A stretch of 64,000 bases of DNA from Clostridiaceae bacterium (GCA_910575435.1 CAJTGI010000008.1:62001-126000), one strand, 5' to 3'. Counted from the first letter of the stretch, positions 43,001 to 52,212 are shown. Translations and numbers: made by a program. Notes: generated from the letters alone by a model not told the origin.

Positions 43001-43999
43001 TTACTTTTTAAAGCGGAACAGCGTGTCAAAGGTGTGAAGCACCTTGAAATTCCCCATCACTGTCACTTCCCCCGCCATAAAGGCGGTCTGGAGCGGTTGC
43101 TCCCCGTAGACCACCTTGTCCACAATCTGGCGGGAAGACTTCAACTTAGCATCTGGCGACTCCGCCTCCCCATAAAAACATTCCAGCTTGTCATGATCCA
43201 CCCGAATAATTAGATTCTCCGGAAACTCCGTTATCTCCCAGGAAAAAGTAATCCCCACGTTGGGAATGGGATGGAATGCCTGTCTGAACTCTGCCACATA
43301 GGGCTTCTCCTTCGAATCCAGAGCGGAATCCCCCATCATCTTCTTGAACATCTGGGTCAGTTCCTGGATATCCTCTTTCTGCTGCTTCACATAGGAATCA
43401 TTGGAGACATACATGGACAACTGCTCGCTCTCCTGGGGCGTAAGGCTAATCGCCTTGGGCCGCAGCACATTTTCCTTAACTTCCATGGCACTGGAGGGAA
43501 AGGAACTCAATTTCTTAGAGAAGGCACGGTAGAAATTCTCCGTCTTCTTCTCTATCAGGTAAGTATATTCCGTGCTAGTCTCAAAAGCTACATGGTCGCT
43601 GACATAAGCGCAGATTCCGTCACAGGGAATCCCCCCCAGCATCTCCCAAGCCTTCACCAGCGTAAACTGCGCATCCTTCTCCCCGTAGGTGGTAGAAATC
43701 ACCACCGGCATCATGTACAGGGACGCCAGCTTCTCCTTATCCCCATACAGCCAGCAGGCGTCCAGAAACTGCCACAGAAGCCCGCCGATGCCCATCCATT
43801 CCACCGAAGCGGCAATAATCACTGCGTCCACTTCCTTCAAAGTCTTAGGCAGGACGGAGATTCCCCTCTTATCCTCGTAAAGATTATATTTCTTCACCTT
43901 GATATTCAGTTCCTCCAGCACCGTCATCACTTTATTCATGGCGAAAATCGCGGGGTCGTCAATCAATCCCCTGCCGCCGTAATAGATATTTACTTTCAT
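43001..43999 (-). CDS. Flavodoxin-fold NAD(P)H oxidoreductase fused to an SCP2-like sterol/lipid-binding domain
   Basis: A 332-residue cytoplasmic protein. The N-terminal ~170 residues have the flavodoxin-like fold of NADPH-dependent FMN reductases (VNIYYGGRGLID, VDAVIIAASVEWMGIGGLLWQFLDAC, MPVVISTTYGEKDA). The C-terminal ~100 residues resemble SCP2 (FHPIPNVGITFSWEITEFPENLIIRVDHDKLECFYGEAESPD, and GEVTVMGNFKVL at the end). The linker is helical. Likely a flavin-dependent reductase acting on a hydrophobic substrate; this is inference. GAGGAG precedes the ATG. Confidence 0.8.
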   Translation of the reverse strand: MKVNIYYGGRGLIDDPAIFAMNKVMTVLEELNIKVKKYNLYEDKRGISVLPKTLKEVDAVIIAASVEWMGIGGLLWQFLDACWLYGDKEKLASLYMMPVVISTTYGEKDAQFTLVKAWEMLGGIPCDGICAYVSDHVAFETSTEYTYLIEKKTENFYRAFSKKLSSFPSSAMEVKENVLRPKAISLTPQESEQLSMYVSNDSYVKQQKEDIQELTQMFKKMMGDSALDSKEKPYVAEFRQAFHPIPNVGITFSWEITEFPENLIIRVDHDKLECFYGEAESPDAKLKSSRQIVDKVVYGEQPLQTAFMAGEVTVMGNFKVLHTFDTLFRFKK

Positions 44000-44117
44000 A
44001 GGCTCCTCATTTCTATCTATATTTTATCAAATTTGCGCACGCTTTCTGCGCATCACACAAATTGCGTTGCTGCACTCGGGCAGCAATTAGCAACCTTGCA
44101 TGATGAAGGCTCTGCGT

Positions 44118-45260
44118 TCATTTTTTCTTTTCATGCAGCAGCATCAAAACCGCCGTCAGCAGAAATCCCCCTATCAGCCCTCCCACATGGGCCGCATTGT
44201 CCACGCCCTGGTCGGTAAATCCGCCATATAGCCCGAAAAATACCATCACCGCCATCTGGCGCAGGTTAAAATCCCCCGCCCGCTCCCTGAAAAAAATCAC
44301 CAGGCAGAGCAAGGCGCCCATCACGCCGAACACTGCACCGGAAGCCCCGATGGAAACGGCAAAATCACCTAGTAACATATTATACCCCATCGAGGTGAAC
44401 CCTGCAAGGATTCCCGAGCCTAAATATATCGCCACATATCGAAGGCTGCCGACTTGCTGCTCCAGACAGCTTCCCAGATAGAAAAGCACCAGCATGTTGC
44501 TAAAAATGTGGTCAATCCCCCCATGCATGAACATGGAAGTAAGCAATCGATACCATTCCCCTCCCCTCACCACCTCATACCAACCCAGCGCGCCCCATTC
44601 TACCAGGGCTTCCGCACTGGAAAAGAGGAATAAATCCGTAATCAGAAATATGGCGATATTGATTGCTACAACTATTATGTTGCATTTAGGAAACAACTCA
44701 CTTCTCCAATACTGTCGAAAAGCATTCCGCCACCTCCCCCCAACATGGGAGCCATTCACGCCACCCCGCCAGTTTCCTGCGCAAGAGCCGTTTCCGTCCC
44801 TGCCCCACCGACATTCGCCATAGGCGCCATTCCCGGCGGCATTGCCGCGAAAGGCACCATTTCTCCTGGGAAATAACCTTTCCAGCGGCCGGCGCAGCTC
44901 CATAAACTCAGCCGCCGCATCCTCAAATACCATCACCTGCCCGCGGGTGGGAACGATCCGCCAGTAATTTCCCTGATTTCCAAAGAGCCTTTCCTGGCTG
45001 CCGTCCTCCTCGCTAATCAGCAGATAGAGGAAAAAAGTGTGCAGGCAGCCTCTCTTTTGAATAAAGTCCCGAATCTGCACGGAAATATGTTCGAACTGCT
45101 CCCTAGTCAGCATGTTCCCCGTGGTCTCATCCAATGTTACCACCGCAAATCCCCTGCTTTCCACCCGCTTCAACCCCAGGGAAACCCCCACCACATTTAA
45201 CGTAATATTCTCATATCCATATGTCTCCAACAAATCTCGGACAGACTGATACATTTCCAC
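44118..45260 (-). CDS. Rhomboid-family intramembrane serine protease with N-terminal cytoplasmic domain
   Basis: A 380-residue membrane protein. The C-terminal ~200 residues are a six-helix rhomboid domain: WYRLLTSMFMHGGIDHIFSNM, catalytic Ser in GASGAVFG, and catalytic His in DNAAHVGGLIGGF. The first ~135 residues form a soluble domain (LLETYGYENITLNVVGVSL). Between them (~136-180) lies a Gly/Asn/Arg-rich low-complexity linker (AAGNGAYGECRWGRDGNGSC). It cuts membrane proteins; substrates are unknown. The start is uncertain: GTG at 45260 has AAAGG seven bases upstream, and ATG at 45254 is an alternative. Confidence 0.9.
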   Translation of the reverse strand: MEMYQSVRDLLETYGYENITLNVVGVSLGLKRVESRGFAVVTLDETTGNMLTREQFEHISVQIRDFIQKRGCLHTFFLYLLISEEDGSQERLFGNQGNYWRIVPTRGQVMVFEDAAAEFMELRRPLERLFPRRNGAFRGNAAGNGAYGECRWGRDGNGSCAGNWRGGVNGSHVGGRWRNAFRQYWRSELFPKCNIIVVAINIAIFLITDLFLFSSAEALVEWGALGWYEVVRGGEWYRLLTSMFMHGGIDHIFSNMLVLFYLGSCLEQQVGSLRYVAIYLGSGILAGFTSMGYNMLLGDFAVSIGASGAVFGVMGALLCLVIFFRERAGDFNLRQMAVMVFFGLYGGFTDQGVDNAAHVGGLIGGFLLTAVLMLLHEKKK

Positions 45261-45490
45261 GACCAAACCTTTCTACATATAACATCAATGATTCGGATGC
45301 CAAAGATCCATTTTATCTTTTGACATCTTTTTCATCAATAGCATAACAAAAATATGCTGATTTATCCAGTTATTTTCCCTTTTATGTCGAAGAAATTCCT
45401 AATATGGCATTTGATATCTCTTCCTCCCGGCACACTCCTCCTTTATCATAACTTTTAAAGGCGCAATGACTGTGAAAGGGTAATTAGCGG

Positions 45491-45502
45491 GTTACTATTC
45501 AC
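45491..45502. repeat. GTTACTATTCAC motif
   Basis: Exact copy of the dispersed intergenic motif, 55 bases upstream of the membrane protein gene. Confidence 0.6.
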
Positions 45503-45556
45503 AACAATGAATGGCAAGCATTACGCCAAAAGCTATTTAAAAAGGGGGACAAACCA

Positions 45557-46360
45557 TTGAAAACCATACTAGAAAACTATAACTTGCTCATTGCCATGAC
45601 TGTTCTTACCTCTCTGGCAATCCTGATGAAATGCGTCTGCGCCATCTCATATCAGATGCTGTCCCGGGAGACGGAGCAGATGAACAACACGAAAAACGCC
45701 TGGCTGAAGGGAATGGTGACCAAATTCGAGTCCTGCTACCAGCTAAAAATGCCCATGCAGAATCCTGGAAGCTTTGTAAAGCTCCATCTGGAACGATACC
45801 GACTGGCCGGCATCTCCCTGCGCACCCTGGAGGGGTTCGATTTATTTACCGGATGCATCACCACGGGATGCGCCCTTTTAACGATTATGGGCGGCATTTA
45901 TTACAAGCTTCCCACAGACTGGATCGTGATACAGAGTATCACCCTAGTTCTCTTTCTCTTCTTTCTGGGCACCAGCGAACTTCTATTCCAAACTAGGCGA
46001 AAGCGTCGCATTCTAATTATGAAAATGGAAAATTATTTCGCCAATACGCTGCACCCAAAACTGATGAACCAATATATCTACCCAGAAGAACTACAGGAAT
46101 ATCGGGATGAATATTTCCTGCCGGACGACGACGAAGGCGAGCCCGAAGCATTTCCCGCTGCCAGCACCGAAGAGGCCCTGGCAGACGGACCTTCCCTTCA
46201 CTCAGTCACGCCGGATATGCAAGAACTTATCGACTCCCTGCTAGAGGAATCTAAGATCTCAGAAGAACTGGAAAAGAAGAAGCAGGAACTCACCACTGTT
46301 GCGGCCAAGGAGAAAATGCACTTAGTGGAAGAGATCATGAAAGAATATATCCAAGTATGA
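45557..46360 (+). CDS. Membrane protein of unknown function upstream of MerR-like gene
   Basis: A 267-residue protein started by TTG at 45557, eight bases after AAGGGGG. One hydrophobic helix at ~8-30 and two at ~95-150 (FDLFTGCITTGCALLTIMGGIYY, IVIQSITLVLFLFFLGTSELLF). The remaining third is an acidic cytoplasmic tail with a coiled coil (LLEESKISEELEKKKQELTTVAAKEK). No known domain. Its stop is followed at once by an ACTATTCACAG motif, and the MerR-like gene starts 51 bases later, so the two may be cotranscribed. The pairing suggests a membrane/regulator system, unproven. Confidence 0.7.
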   Translation: MKTILENYNLLIAMTVLTSLAILMKCVCAISYQMLSRETEQMNNTKNAWLKGMVTKFESCYQLKMPMQNPGSFVKLHLERYRLAGISLRTLEGFDLFTGCITTGCALLTIMGGIYYKLPTDWIVIQSITLVLFLFFLGTSELLFQTRRKRRILIMKMENYFANTLHPKLMNQYIYPEELQEYRDEYFLPDDDEGEPEAFPAASTEEALADGPSLHSVTPDMQELIDSLLEESKISEELEKKKQELTTVAAKEKMHLVEEIMKEYIQV

Positions 46361-46375
46361 AACTATTCACAGCCG
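46361..46375. repeat. ACTATTCACAG motif after the membrane protein gene
   Basis: AACTATTCACAGCCG directly follows the stop codon at 46360; partial member of the dispersed family. Confidence 0.55.
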
Positions 46376-46411
46376 TTTTGTGCGTCATCATTAGAAAGGA
46401 TTTTCAAGTAA

Positions 46412-47140
46412 ATGTTAGATAAGAAGATAACGATTTCAGAAGCTGCAAAGCAATTATCCCTAGAAAGCCATGTCCTGCGCTACTGGGAGATGGAATTGGG
46501 CCTGCAGATATCCCGGAATAACCAGGGACACCGCTTCTACACCGGGGACGACATCGCCCTGCTGCGGGACATCAAGGACTTGAAGGAACAGGGATTCCAG
46601 CTAAAAGCCATCAAGATGATACTGCCGGATATCCACAATGTGCGGCAGATGAATCCCCAGAGGCTTTACGAACTGCGGGAAGAACTAAACGAGCGGGTGC
46701 AGAGCGAAGAAACCTCGCAAAACACCAAAGTCCACACTGCCCAGGTCATGCCCCTCCATCCCAGGAGCGGCACGGAGATCCGCAATCTGGGGGAAGGCAG
46801 TTCCCAATACCGAAATGATGCGGAGGACAAGCTGCGCCACTTCGAGGCCATGATGCGAAAAATGATCCGTGCCACCGTGGCTGAGATGGAGCATGAGTCA
46901 GAGGAGCGAATCTATGAGCGAATTACCACCAAGCTTTTAAAAGAGATGGACTATCTCACCAGGCAGCGGGAGGAACTTCACGAAAAGCAAGTTGCCCTTC
47001 TCAAAGAAATCCTGGCCGAAGTGCGCCACGAACTGCCGGAAACCGCCACCACTCAGGAAACACCGGTCCTGCAATCCAAAAAGAAGCAGAAGGAAAAAAA
47101 AGGGAGAAAAAAGAATTTACCATTTGCGAAGAAGAAATAA
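46412..47140 (+). CDS. MerR-type HTH protein with long coiled-coil tail
   Basis: A 242-residue protein. The N-terminal ~75 residues are a MerR-like winged helix (ITISEAAKQLSLESHVLRYWEMELGL, NNQGHRFYTGDDIALLRDI). The rest is helical: residues ~135-210 read as a coiled coil with many Glu/Arg, and the C-terminus is extremely basic (KKKQKEKKGRKKNLPFAKKK). This layout resembles RacA-like or chromosome-anchoring HTH proteins more than a metal-sensing MerR; no effector-binding domain or Cys site is seen. It follows the membrane protein gene. Confidence 0.78.
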   Translation: MLDKKITISEAAKQLSLESHVLRYWEMELGLQISRNNQGHRFYTGDDIALLRDIKDLKEQGFQLKAIKMILPDIHNVRQMNPQRLYELREELNERVQSEETSQNTKVHTAQVMPLHPRSGTEIRNLGEGSSQYRNDAEDKLRHFEAMMRKMIRATVAEMEHESEERIYERITTKLLKEMDYLTRQREELHEKQVALLKEILAEVRHELPETATTQETPVLQSKKKQKEKKGRKKNLPFAKKK

Positions 47141-47151
47141 TATGCTATACT
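47124..47151 (+). promoter_or_regulatory. Promoter for the rfbC operon
   Basis: TTGCGA (47124-47129), 16 bases, TATACT (47146-47151), inside the end of the MerR-like gene. A perfect palindrome TACAAATTTGTA at 47191-47202 lies in the leader. Confidence 0.5.
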
Positions 47152-47306
47152 AGAGGTTAGCGGTTTTGTGTCGCACCCTGTACCATCTTGTACAAATTTG
47201 TATGAAACGTACGAATATGCGAATAAAAGACGCTGTATCACAAAATACTATAACGCACACAAGGGCAGAAATTGCCAGCGTATAGAGAGAAAGGCGGGAA
47301 ATCAAC

Positions 47307-47870
47307 ATGGGAAATTTCCAAATCGAACCCTGCGGAAACATCCAGGGGCTATATACCGTTCAGCCAAAGGTCTTCGGCGATTCCAGGGGCTATTTCATGG
47401 AAACGTACAATTACGCGGACTTTAAAAAAGCCGGGCTGGACATGGTCTTCGTGCAGGACAACCAGTCCAGTTCCACCCACGGAGTGCTCCGGGGACTGCA
47501 TTACCAGAAGAACCACACCCAGGGAAAGCTAGTGCGGGTCACTAGCGGAGAAGTTTTCGACGTGGCAGTAGACATTCGCCGGAACTCCCCCACCTACGGC
47601 CAATGGTTTGGCGTGGTACTCAGTGCGGAAAAGAAAAATATGTTTTACGTCCCAGAGGGATTTGCCCATGGATTTTACGTAATGTCAGATACGGCAGAAT
47701 TCATATACAAATGCACGGATTTCTATGACCCCACTTCCGAGGCGGGAATTCTGTGGAACGATGCAGCCATCGGCGTGGAATGGCCGATTCCTGACGGGGA
47801 AGAGCCGATTCTCTCCGAGAAGGATACCATGCATCCTGCTTTTTCTGACAAAATCTGCCTAGACTATTAG
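47307..47870 (+). CDS. rfbC: dTDP-4-dehydrorhamnose 3,5-epimerase
   Basis: A 187-residue cupin enzyme of dTDP-L-rhamnose synthesis. It has FGDSRGYFMETYN, DNQSSSTHGVLRGLHYQ (catalytic His), VRVTSGEVFDVAVDIRRNSPTYG and VPEGFAHGFYV. Full length. A GGCGGG site lies upstream. rfbD follows after about 95 bases that hold an intergenic motif. rfbA and rfbB are not in the window. Confidence 0.96.
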   Translation: MGNFQIEPCGNIQGLYTVQPKVFGDSRGYFMETYNYADFKKAGLDMVFVQDNQSSSTHGVLRGLHYQKNHTQGKLVRVTSGEVFDVAVDIRRNSPTYGQWFGVVLSAEKKNMFYVPEGFAHGFYVMSDTAEFIYKCTDFYDPTSEAGILWNDAAIGVEWPIPDGEEPILSEKDTMHPAFSDKICLDY

Positions 47871-47905
47871 CTATGAATAGAAACTACTGGTTGCTATTCG
47901 CAACC
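47871..47905. repeat. Intergenic hairpin motif between rfbC and rfbD
   Basis: CTATGAATAG is followed by GTTGCTATTCGCAAC, a diverged copy of the dispersed family located directly after the rfbC stop. Confidence 0.5.
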
Positions 47906-47964
47906 CTAGGAACGGCATAGCAGTAAATAAAACCAATTTTTATGCACGGAAAAGAGGATTGGAC

Positions 47965-48819
47965 ATGAAGAAAGTATTGATTACCGGCTGCAACGGGCAG
48001 CTTGGACGGGCTTTGAACGAGCTGCTGCGGGATTCCGACGTGGAAATCATCAACACGGACGTGGCCGAACTGGATATCTGCAATCTAGACCAGGTACGCC
48101 GCCTCCTCACGGAAAAACGCCCGGATACCATTATCAACTGCGCCGCCCACACGGCGGTGGACAAGTGTGAGACAGATGCGGAAAATGCACAGAAAATCAA
48201 CGGTTTGGGGCCGAAGAACCTGGCCACGGCGGCAAAAGAAATTGATGCCCAGATGGTTCAGGTCTCCACAGACTACGTATTTTCCGGAGATGCGGACACC
48301 CCCTACACGGAGGAGGACGCCCCCTGCCCCCAGAGCGTATATGGCTCTACCAAGCTGGAGGGTGAGCAGGCAGTCACATCCATTCTGGAGCGATATTACA
48401 TCGTCAGAACGGCATGGCTTTACGGGGATGGCAATAATTTTGTAAAAACCATGCTCCGTCTGGCGGAAACCCGAGACAAGATTACCGTGGTCAACGACCA
48501 GTACGGCTCCCCCACTTCCGCCATGGAACTGGCCCGCATGATTCTTCACATCGTAGATTCCGGAGAATACGGCATCTACCACGGCACATGCGAGGGCATC
48601 GCCAGCTGGTATGAATTTGCCTGCAAGATTTTCTCCCTGGCAGGGGTGGATATCAACGTAGTGCCCGTAACCACTGAAGAATACCCTGCCTCCGTGGCAA
48701 AACGCCCAGCCTATTCCGTGCTGGAAAATAAAAAACTAAACAGCCAGGGAAGTTATCGGATGAAGCAATGGGAGGACGCACTGGAAGAATATATGGAAAA
48801 CGAAATCTCTAACAGATAA
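47965..48819 (+). CDS. rfbD: dTDP-4-dehydrorhamnose reductase
   Basis: A 284-residue extended SDR enzyme that makes dTDP-L-rhamnose. NAD(P)-binding KVLITGCNGQLGRAL, the INCAAHTAVDKCE segment, STDYVFSGD, and the YGSTKLEGEQ catalytic Tyr-Lys are all present. The ATG at 47965 follows AGAGG by seven bases; a TTG two codons earlier is rejected. Confidence 0.96.
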   Translation: MKKVLITGCNGQLGRALNELLRDSDVEIINTDVAELDICNLDQVRRLLTEKRPDTIINCAAHTAVDKCETDAENAQKINGLGPKNLATAAKEIDAQMVQVSTDYVFSGDADTPYTEEDAPCPQSVYGSTKLEGEQAVTSILERYYIVRTAWLYGDGNNFVKTMLRLAETRDKITVVNDQYGSPTSAMELARMILHIVDSGEYGIYHGTCEGIASWYEFACKIFSLAGVDINVVPVTTEEYPASVAKRPAYSVLENKKLNSQGSYRMKQWEDALEEYMENEISNR

Positions 48820-48830
48820 GGGGATAAGCC

Positions 48831-48845
48831 ACTGTGAATAGTAGC
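48831..48845. repeat. ACTGTGAATAGTAGC motif between rfbD and glycosyltransferase gene
   Basis: Copy of the dispersed motif (GTGAATAGTAA family), 12 bases after the rfbD stop. Confidence 0.55.
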
Positions 48846-48877
48846 ATTCAGGCTAAATACTTTTATGGAGCAATGAC

Positions 48878-50047
48878 TTGAACATTTTATTCTATCAATG
48901 GAACGCATACAATTTATCAGACACTCGATGGGCTTTGGAGCAGAAGGGATACACCGTCACCATGCTCACAGATCCCATCGCAAACCCGGAGGAGGATGCA
49001 GATTATACCCACAGGCTGGCAGAGCGCCTTTCTGGAGGGGATTATGATTTTGTATTCTCCCTTAATTATTTTCCAGTGCTGGCCGAGGGCTGCCACCAGG
49101 CATCCCGCCCCTATGTGTGCTGGAACTGTGACGGCTCCCTTCTGGCAATGTACCATGCCTCGGTTTTCTACCCCACCAATGTCATCTTTACCTTTGATTA
49201 TAAAAACTATAAGGAATTTCAGGCCCTTGGCGTAACTAATATCTTCCATCTTCCCCTGGCAGTGAACACCCACAGGCTGGAAAGGCAGCCCTTTTCCACA
49301 GGCACTGATTACTCCGTGTCCTTCGTGGGAAATCTCTACGAGAAAAATACCTACCAGGAGATCAAGGACAGATTGCCGGACTATCTCGCCGGGTATCTGC
49401 GGGGAGCCATCAATGCCCAGAAGTTGGTGTCTGGAGGAAATATGCTGGAACTGCTGCTAACAGATGATATCGTAGCGGAACTAGAAGAATTGTCCTGCTA
49501 CCACAAGTCAGAACAATCCTTTGCGGGCATCAAGCAGCTGTTTGCCACTACGATCCTGGGATTCCAGACAGCCTCGGAGGAACGGCAGGAAAACCTTGCC
49601 GCGCTGGCGGCCCACCTGGAACCTGACTGCAAGGTACATCTGTTCACAAGGAGCGATGGGCTATATCTGCCTGGCGTAATTTCTCATCCACCTGTGGATT
49701 ATCAGGAGGAGATGCCAGATATTTTTCGGAAAAGCAAGGTCAACCTGAATATGACCATCCCAAACATCACCACCGGCATTCCCTTGCGAGCCTGGGATAT
49801 CCTGGGATGCGGCGGCTTTCTGCTATCCAATTACCAGCCGGAATTCCACAATTATTTTGATATGGGGAAGCATATGGATATTTTTGAGGACTGCGGGGAA
49901 CTCTTAGAGAAAACCGACTTTTATCTGCGCAACGACAGCCTCCGCAGGCAGATGGCAACGGAAGGGATGGAACTGGTGCGCAGGGAGCACAACTATCTGG
50001 CAAGGATAGGCCAGATGATAGATATACTGAATGATTTGGATATATAA
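48878..50047 (+). CDS. DUF3880/CgeB-like glycosyltransferase
   Basis: A 389-residue cytoplasmic protein with TTG start at 48878 after GGAG (seven bases). The N-terminal half matches DUF3880 (FYQWNAYNLSDTRWALEQKGY, DFVFSLNYFPVLAEGC, PYVCWNCDGSL). The C-terminal half matches GT-B glycosyltransferases of the CgeB group (MPDIFRKSKVNLNMTIPNI, GIPLRAWDILGCGGFLLSNYQPE). With rfbC and rfbD upstream, it could transfer rhamnose to a wall polymer or to flagellin; similar proteins act in flagellin glycosylation. Acceptor and donor are inference. Confidence 0.85.
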   Translation: MNILFYQWNAYNLSDTRWALEQKGYTVTMLTDPIANPEEDADYTHRLAERLSGGDYDFVFSLNYFPVLAEGCHQASRPYVCWNCDGSLLAMYHASVFYPTNVIFTFDYKNYKEFQALGVTNIFHLPLAVNTHRLERQPFSTGTDYSVSFVGNLYEKNTYQEIKDRLPDYLAGYLRGAINAQKLVSGGNMLELLLTDDIVAELEELSCYHKSEQSFAGIKQLFATTILGFQTASEERQENLAALAAHLEPDCKVHLFTRSDGLYLPGVISHPPVDYQEEMPDIFRKSKVNLNMTIPNITTGIPLRAWDILGCGGFLLSNYQPEFHNYFDMGKHMDIFEDCGELLEKTDFYLRNDSLRRQMATEGMELVRREHNYLARIGQMIDILNDLDI

Positions 50048-50071
50048 AGTAATGCAGAAATGGGGGAAGAT

Positions 50072-52162
50072 ATGAACCAACTAGAAGAGAAAAAAAGAGA
50101 AGAGGAAAATTACTTAGAACGCTTGGAGACCGCCGTAGCGCGCATCAGGGAAATCCACGAGGAAAACATTGCGGGCAAGCCCACGGTAAAGCATCACGGA
50201 GAAGCTTTCCCGGATTATTTCGCCAAGGTCTCCGCCTTTCTCCTGCAGATTGCCGATTTTCATCAGAAGCATCGGCAGGGAGGGCTTGACCAACTGTCAT
50301 TGGAAGATTGGAAGGCGATCAATCATTCCCAGTATGAGGACGTGGCTGGGGAAAACTATCAGTCCAGCTATGCCAATCCCGACTACAGCGCAGCCACATT
50401 GGGAGAGGTATTTGGCCAGATCCTAGCCAGCCTGTACACAGAACTGCGCAGCAGCATCGCATACGCATACGAGGACCGGCTATTTGACCTGACCACCATC
50501 TATGAACTCTTTATAGAGATATACAATATCTTGGAACAGGCAGACGCTTCTTACGAGGAAGTGCGCTCCGCCATCTACTATCACTTTTACGACTATGCAG
50601 ACATTACGGTGGAAGACAGCCTGCGTGATACCTTCGACCCCTCCAGGAACTTTGCCGCCAACCTGATCTGCCACAGCGATTTGACCGACCTGCGGTATCT
50701 GTACCGATTCGGGGAATGCATTTCCTTCAATGAACTGGAGATGGCTGCTTACCTGAACGGCTTGCCGGAAAAGGAAATCAAAGACATGGCATTCACCTTC
50801 ACAGACGGCTATCGCCGGGGATTTGAATTATACCACATCGACCTTGCTGAAAAAAAGACGGTCAATATCCGCTATCGCCTGGGCATGGAGCGAATGATCC
50901 GGGAAGTGATCCGCCAATTCGAGGAAATGGGCCTCTCCCCCATCATATATCGGGCGGGCGTGAGCATCAGCCGCAGAAATCTTGGGGGAAAGGTAGGATT
51001 TTACGGCGCATCACCCAATCGCCAGTACGAGTACGACCACCGCATGGACGACGCCATCTTTTTTGACAAAGCCTATGCAGAGCGAAAACTTGGCCTCCAA
51101 GAGCAAGCTCTGGAGGCCATGAAAGACCTTTGCGGAGATTTCGCAGGTCCCGCCGTAGTAGAAAACTTTGGCGAGTCTCCCTTCAATCCCGAGGACAAGG
51201 AGAATGCCTACCACTACAGCGACAAACAGCAGAAGCAGAAACTGGAATTCCAGGCCGCCAGCGGACTTTTGCGGAACAATTACGTTCCCAGAGACCAGAC
51301 CAGTTTCTCCATCATTGCCTATCCCCTGCCAGAAATCCAGGGCGACTTCCCAGAAATCTTCCACCAGACCATTCTGGTAAACACCCTGGACCAGCAGGAA
51401 TATTTAAAAATCCAGACATGCATCATCAATGCCCTAGACCAGGGGGATTACGTCACTATTACAGGAAGGGATGGCAATCGCACGAATCTGACGGTGTCAT
51501 TGGTCCCTCTGGAAAATCCCGAGAAGGAGACCAAGTTTGAGAACTGCCTGGCAGACGTGAATATACCTGTGGGTGAAGTATTTACCTCCCCCCAGCTCCA
51601 GGGAACAAACGGGCTTCTGCATGTGAAAAAAGTATACCTGAATGATCTGGAATACCATGACTTCTCCCTGTCCTTCACAGATGGAATGATTACCGACTAT
51701 AACTGCGGCAATTTCCAGACGGAGGAAGAAAACAAAAAATACATTGCAGAGAACGTGCTCTTTCACCACAAGACCCTGCCCATGGGAGAATTTGCCATCG
51801 GCACCAACACCACCGCCTACATGATGGGGAAAAAGCACCAAATCTCCCATCTCCTCCCCATCCTCATCGCAGAGAAAACCGGCCCTCATTTCGCCGTAGG
51901 GGACACCTGCTTTTCCCAGGAGGAAGACCTGGTCACCTTTAATCCTGACGGAAAGCAGATGATAGCCAAGGAAAATGACTACTCCCGCCTACGGCACACG
52001 GACAGCAAGAAAGCATACTTTCATTGCCACACGGATGTGACCATACCCTATGACGAACTGGGAGATATCCTAGTGCATACCCCCAAGGGGGAAGTGATCC
52101 CCATTATCCGGGAAGGCCGCTTCGTGCTGCCGGGAACGGAAAAACTCAACGATGCGCTTTAA
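50072..52162 (+). CDS. M29-family aminopeptidase with long N-terminal extension
   Basis: A 696-residue cytoplasmic protein. The C-terminal ~400 residues match thermophilic aminopeptidase family M29: VNIPVGEVFTSP and GEFAIGTNT (metal-binding Glu), GPHFAVGDTCFS (His) and HCHTDVTIPYDE (His, Asp). Typical M29 enzymes are about 410 residues; here the first ~280 residues are extra, mostly helical and acidic, with no recognised domain. The ATG at 50072 follows GGGGG; an ATG at 50060 has no site. It starts 24 bases after the glycosyltransferase gene and ends the rfb gene group, an unexpected partner. Confidence 0.85.
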   Translation: MNQLEEKKREEENYLERLETAVARIREIHEENIAGKPTVKHHGEAFPDYFAKVSAFLLQIADFHQKHRQGGLDQLSLEDWKAINHSQYEDVAGENYQSSYANPDYSAATLGEVFGQILASLYTELRSSIAYAYEDRLFDLTTIYELFIEIYNILEQADASYEEVRSAIYYHFYDYADITVEDSLRDTFDPSRNFAANLICHSDLTDLRYLYRFGECISFNELEMAAYLNGLPEKEIKDMAFTFTDGYRRGFELYHIDLAEKKTVNIRYRLGMERMIREVIRQFEEMGLSPIIYRAGVSISRRNLGGKVGFYGASPNRQYEYDHRMDDAIFFDKAYAERKLGLQEQALEAMKDLCGDFAGPAVVENFGESPFNPEDKENAYHYSDKQQKQKLEFQAASGLLRNNYVPRDQTSFSIIAYPLPEIQGDFPEIFHQTILVNTLDQQEYLKIQTCIINALDQGDYVTITGRDGNRTNLTVSLVPLENPEKETKFENCLADVNIPVGEVFTSPQLQGTNGLLHVKKVYLNDLEYHDFSLSFTDGMITDYNCGNFQTEEENKKYIAENVLFHHKTLPMGEFAIGTNTTAYMMGKKHQISHLLPILIAEKTGPHFAVGDTCFSQEEDLVTFNPDGKQMIAKENDYSRLRHTDSKKAYFHCHTDVTIPYDELGDILVHTPKGEVIPIIREGRFVLPGTEKLNDAL

Positions 52163-52172
52163 AAAAGGGAAC

Positions 52173-52196
52173 AAGGGAACGCTGACGCATTCCCTT
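52173..52196. terminator. Weak bidirectional terminator
   Basis: AAGGGAA (52173-52179) / TTCCCTT (52190-52196) between convergent genes; on the minus strand GTTCCCTTTTTT follows. Confidence 0.55.
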
Positions 52197-52212
52197 CCAA
52201 ATAATCTTCCCA

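Noticed and set aside
47168-47425. Plus-strand frames overlapping the rfbC start
   Set aside because: They read rfbC in other frames and have no family resemblance.
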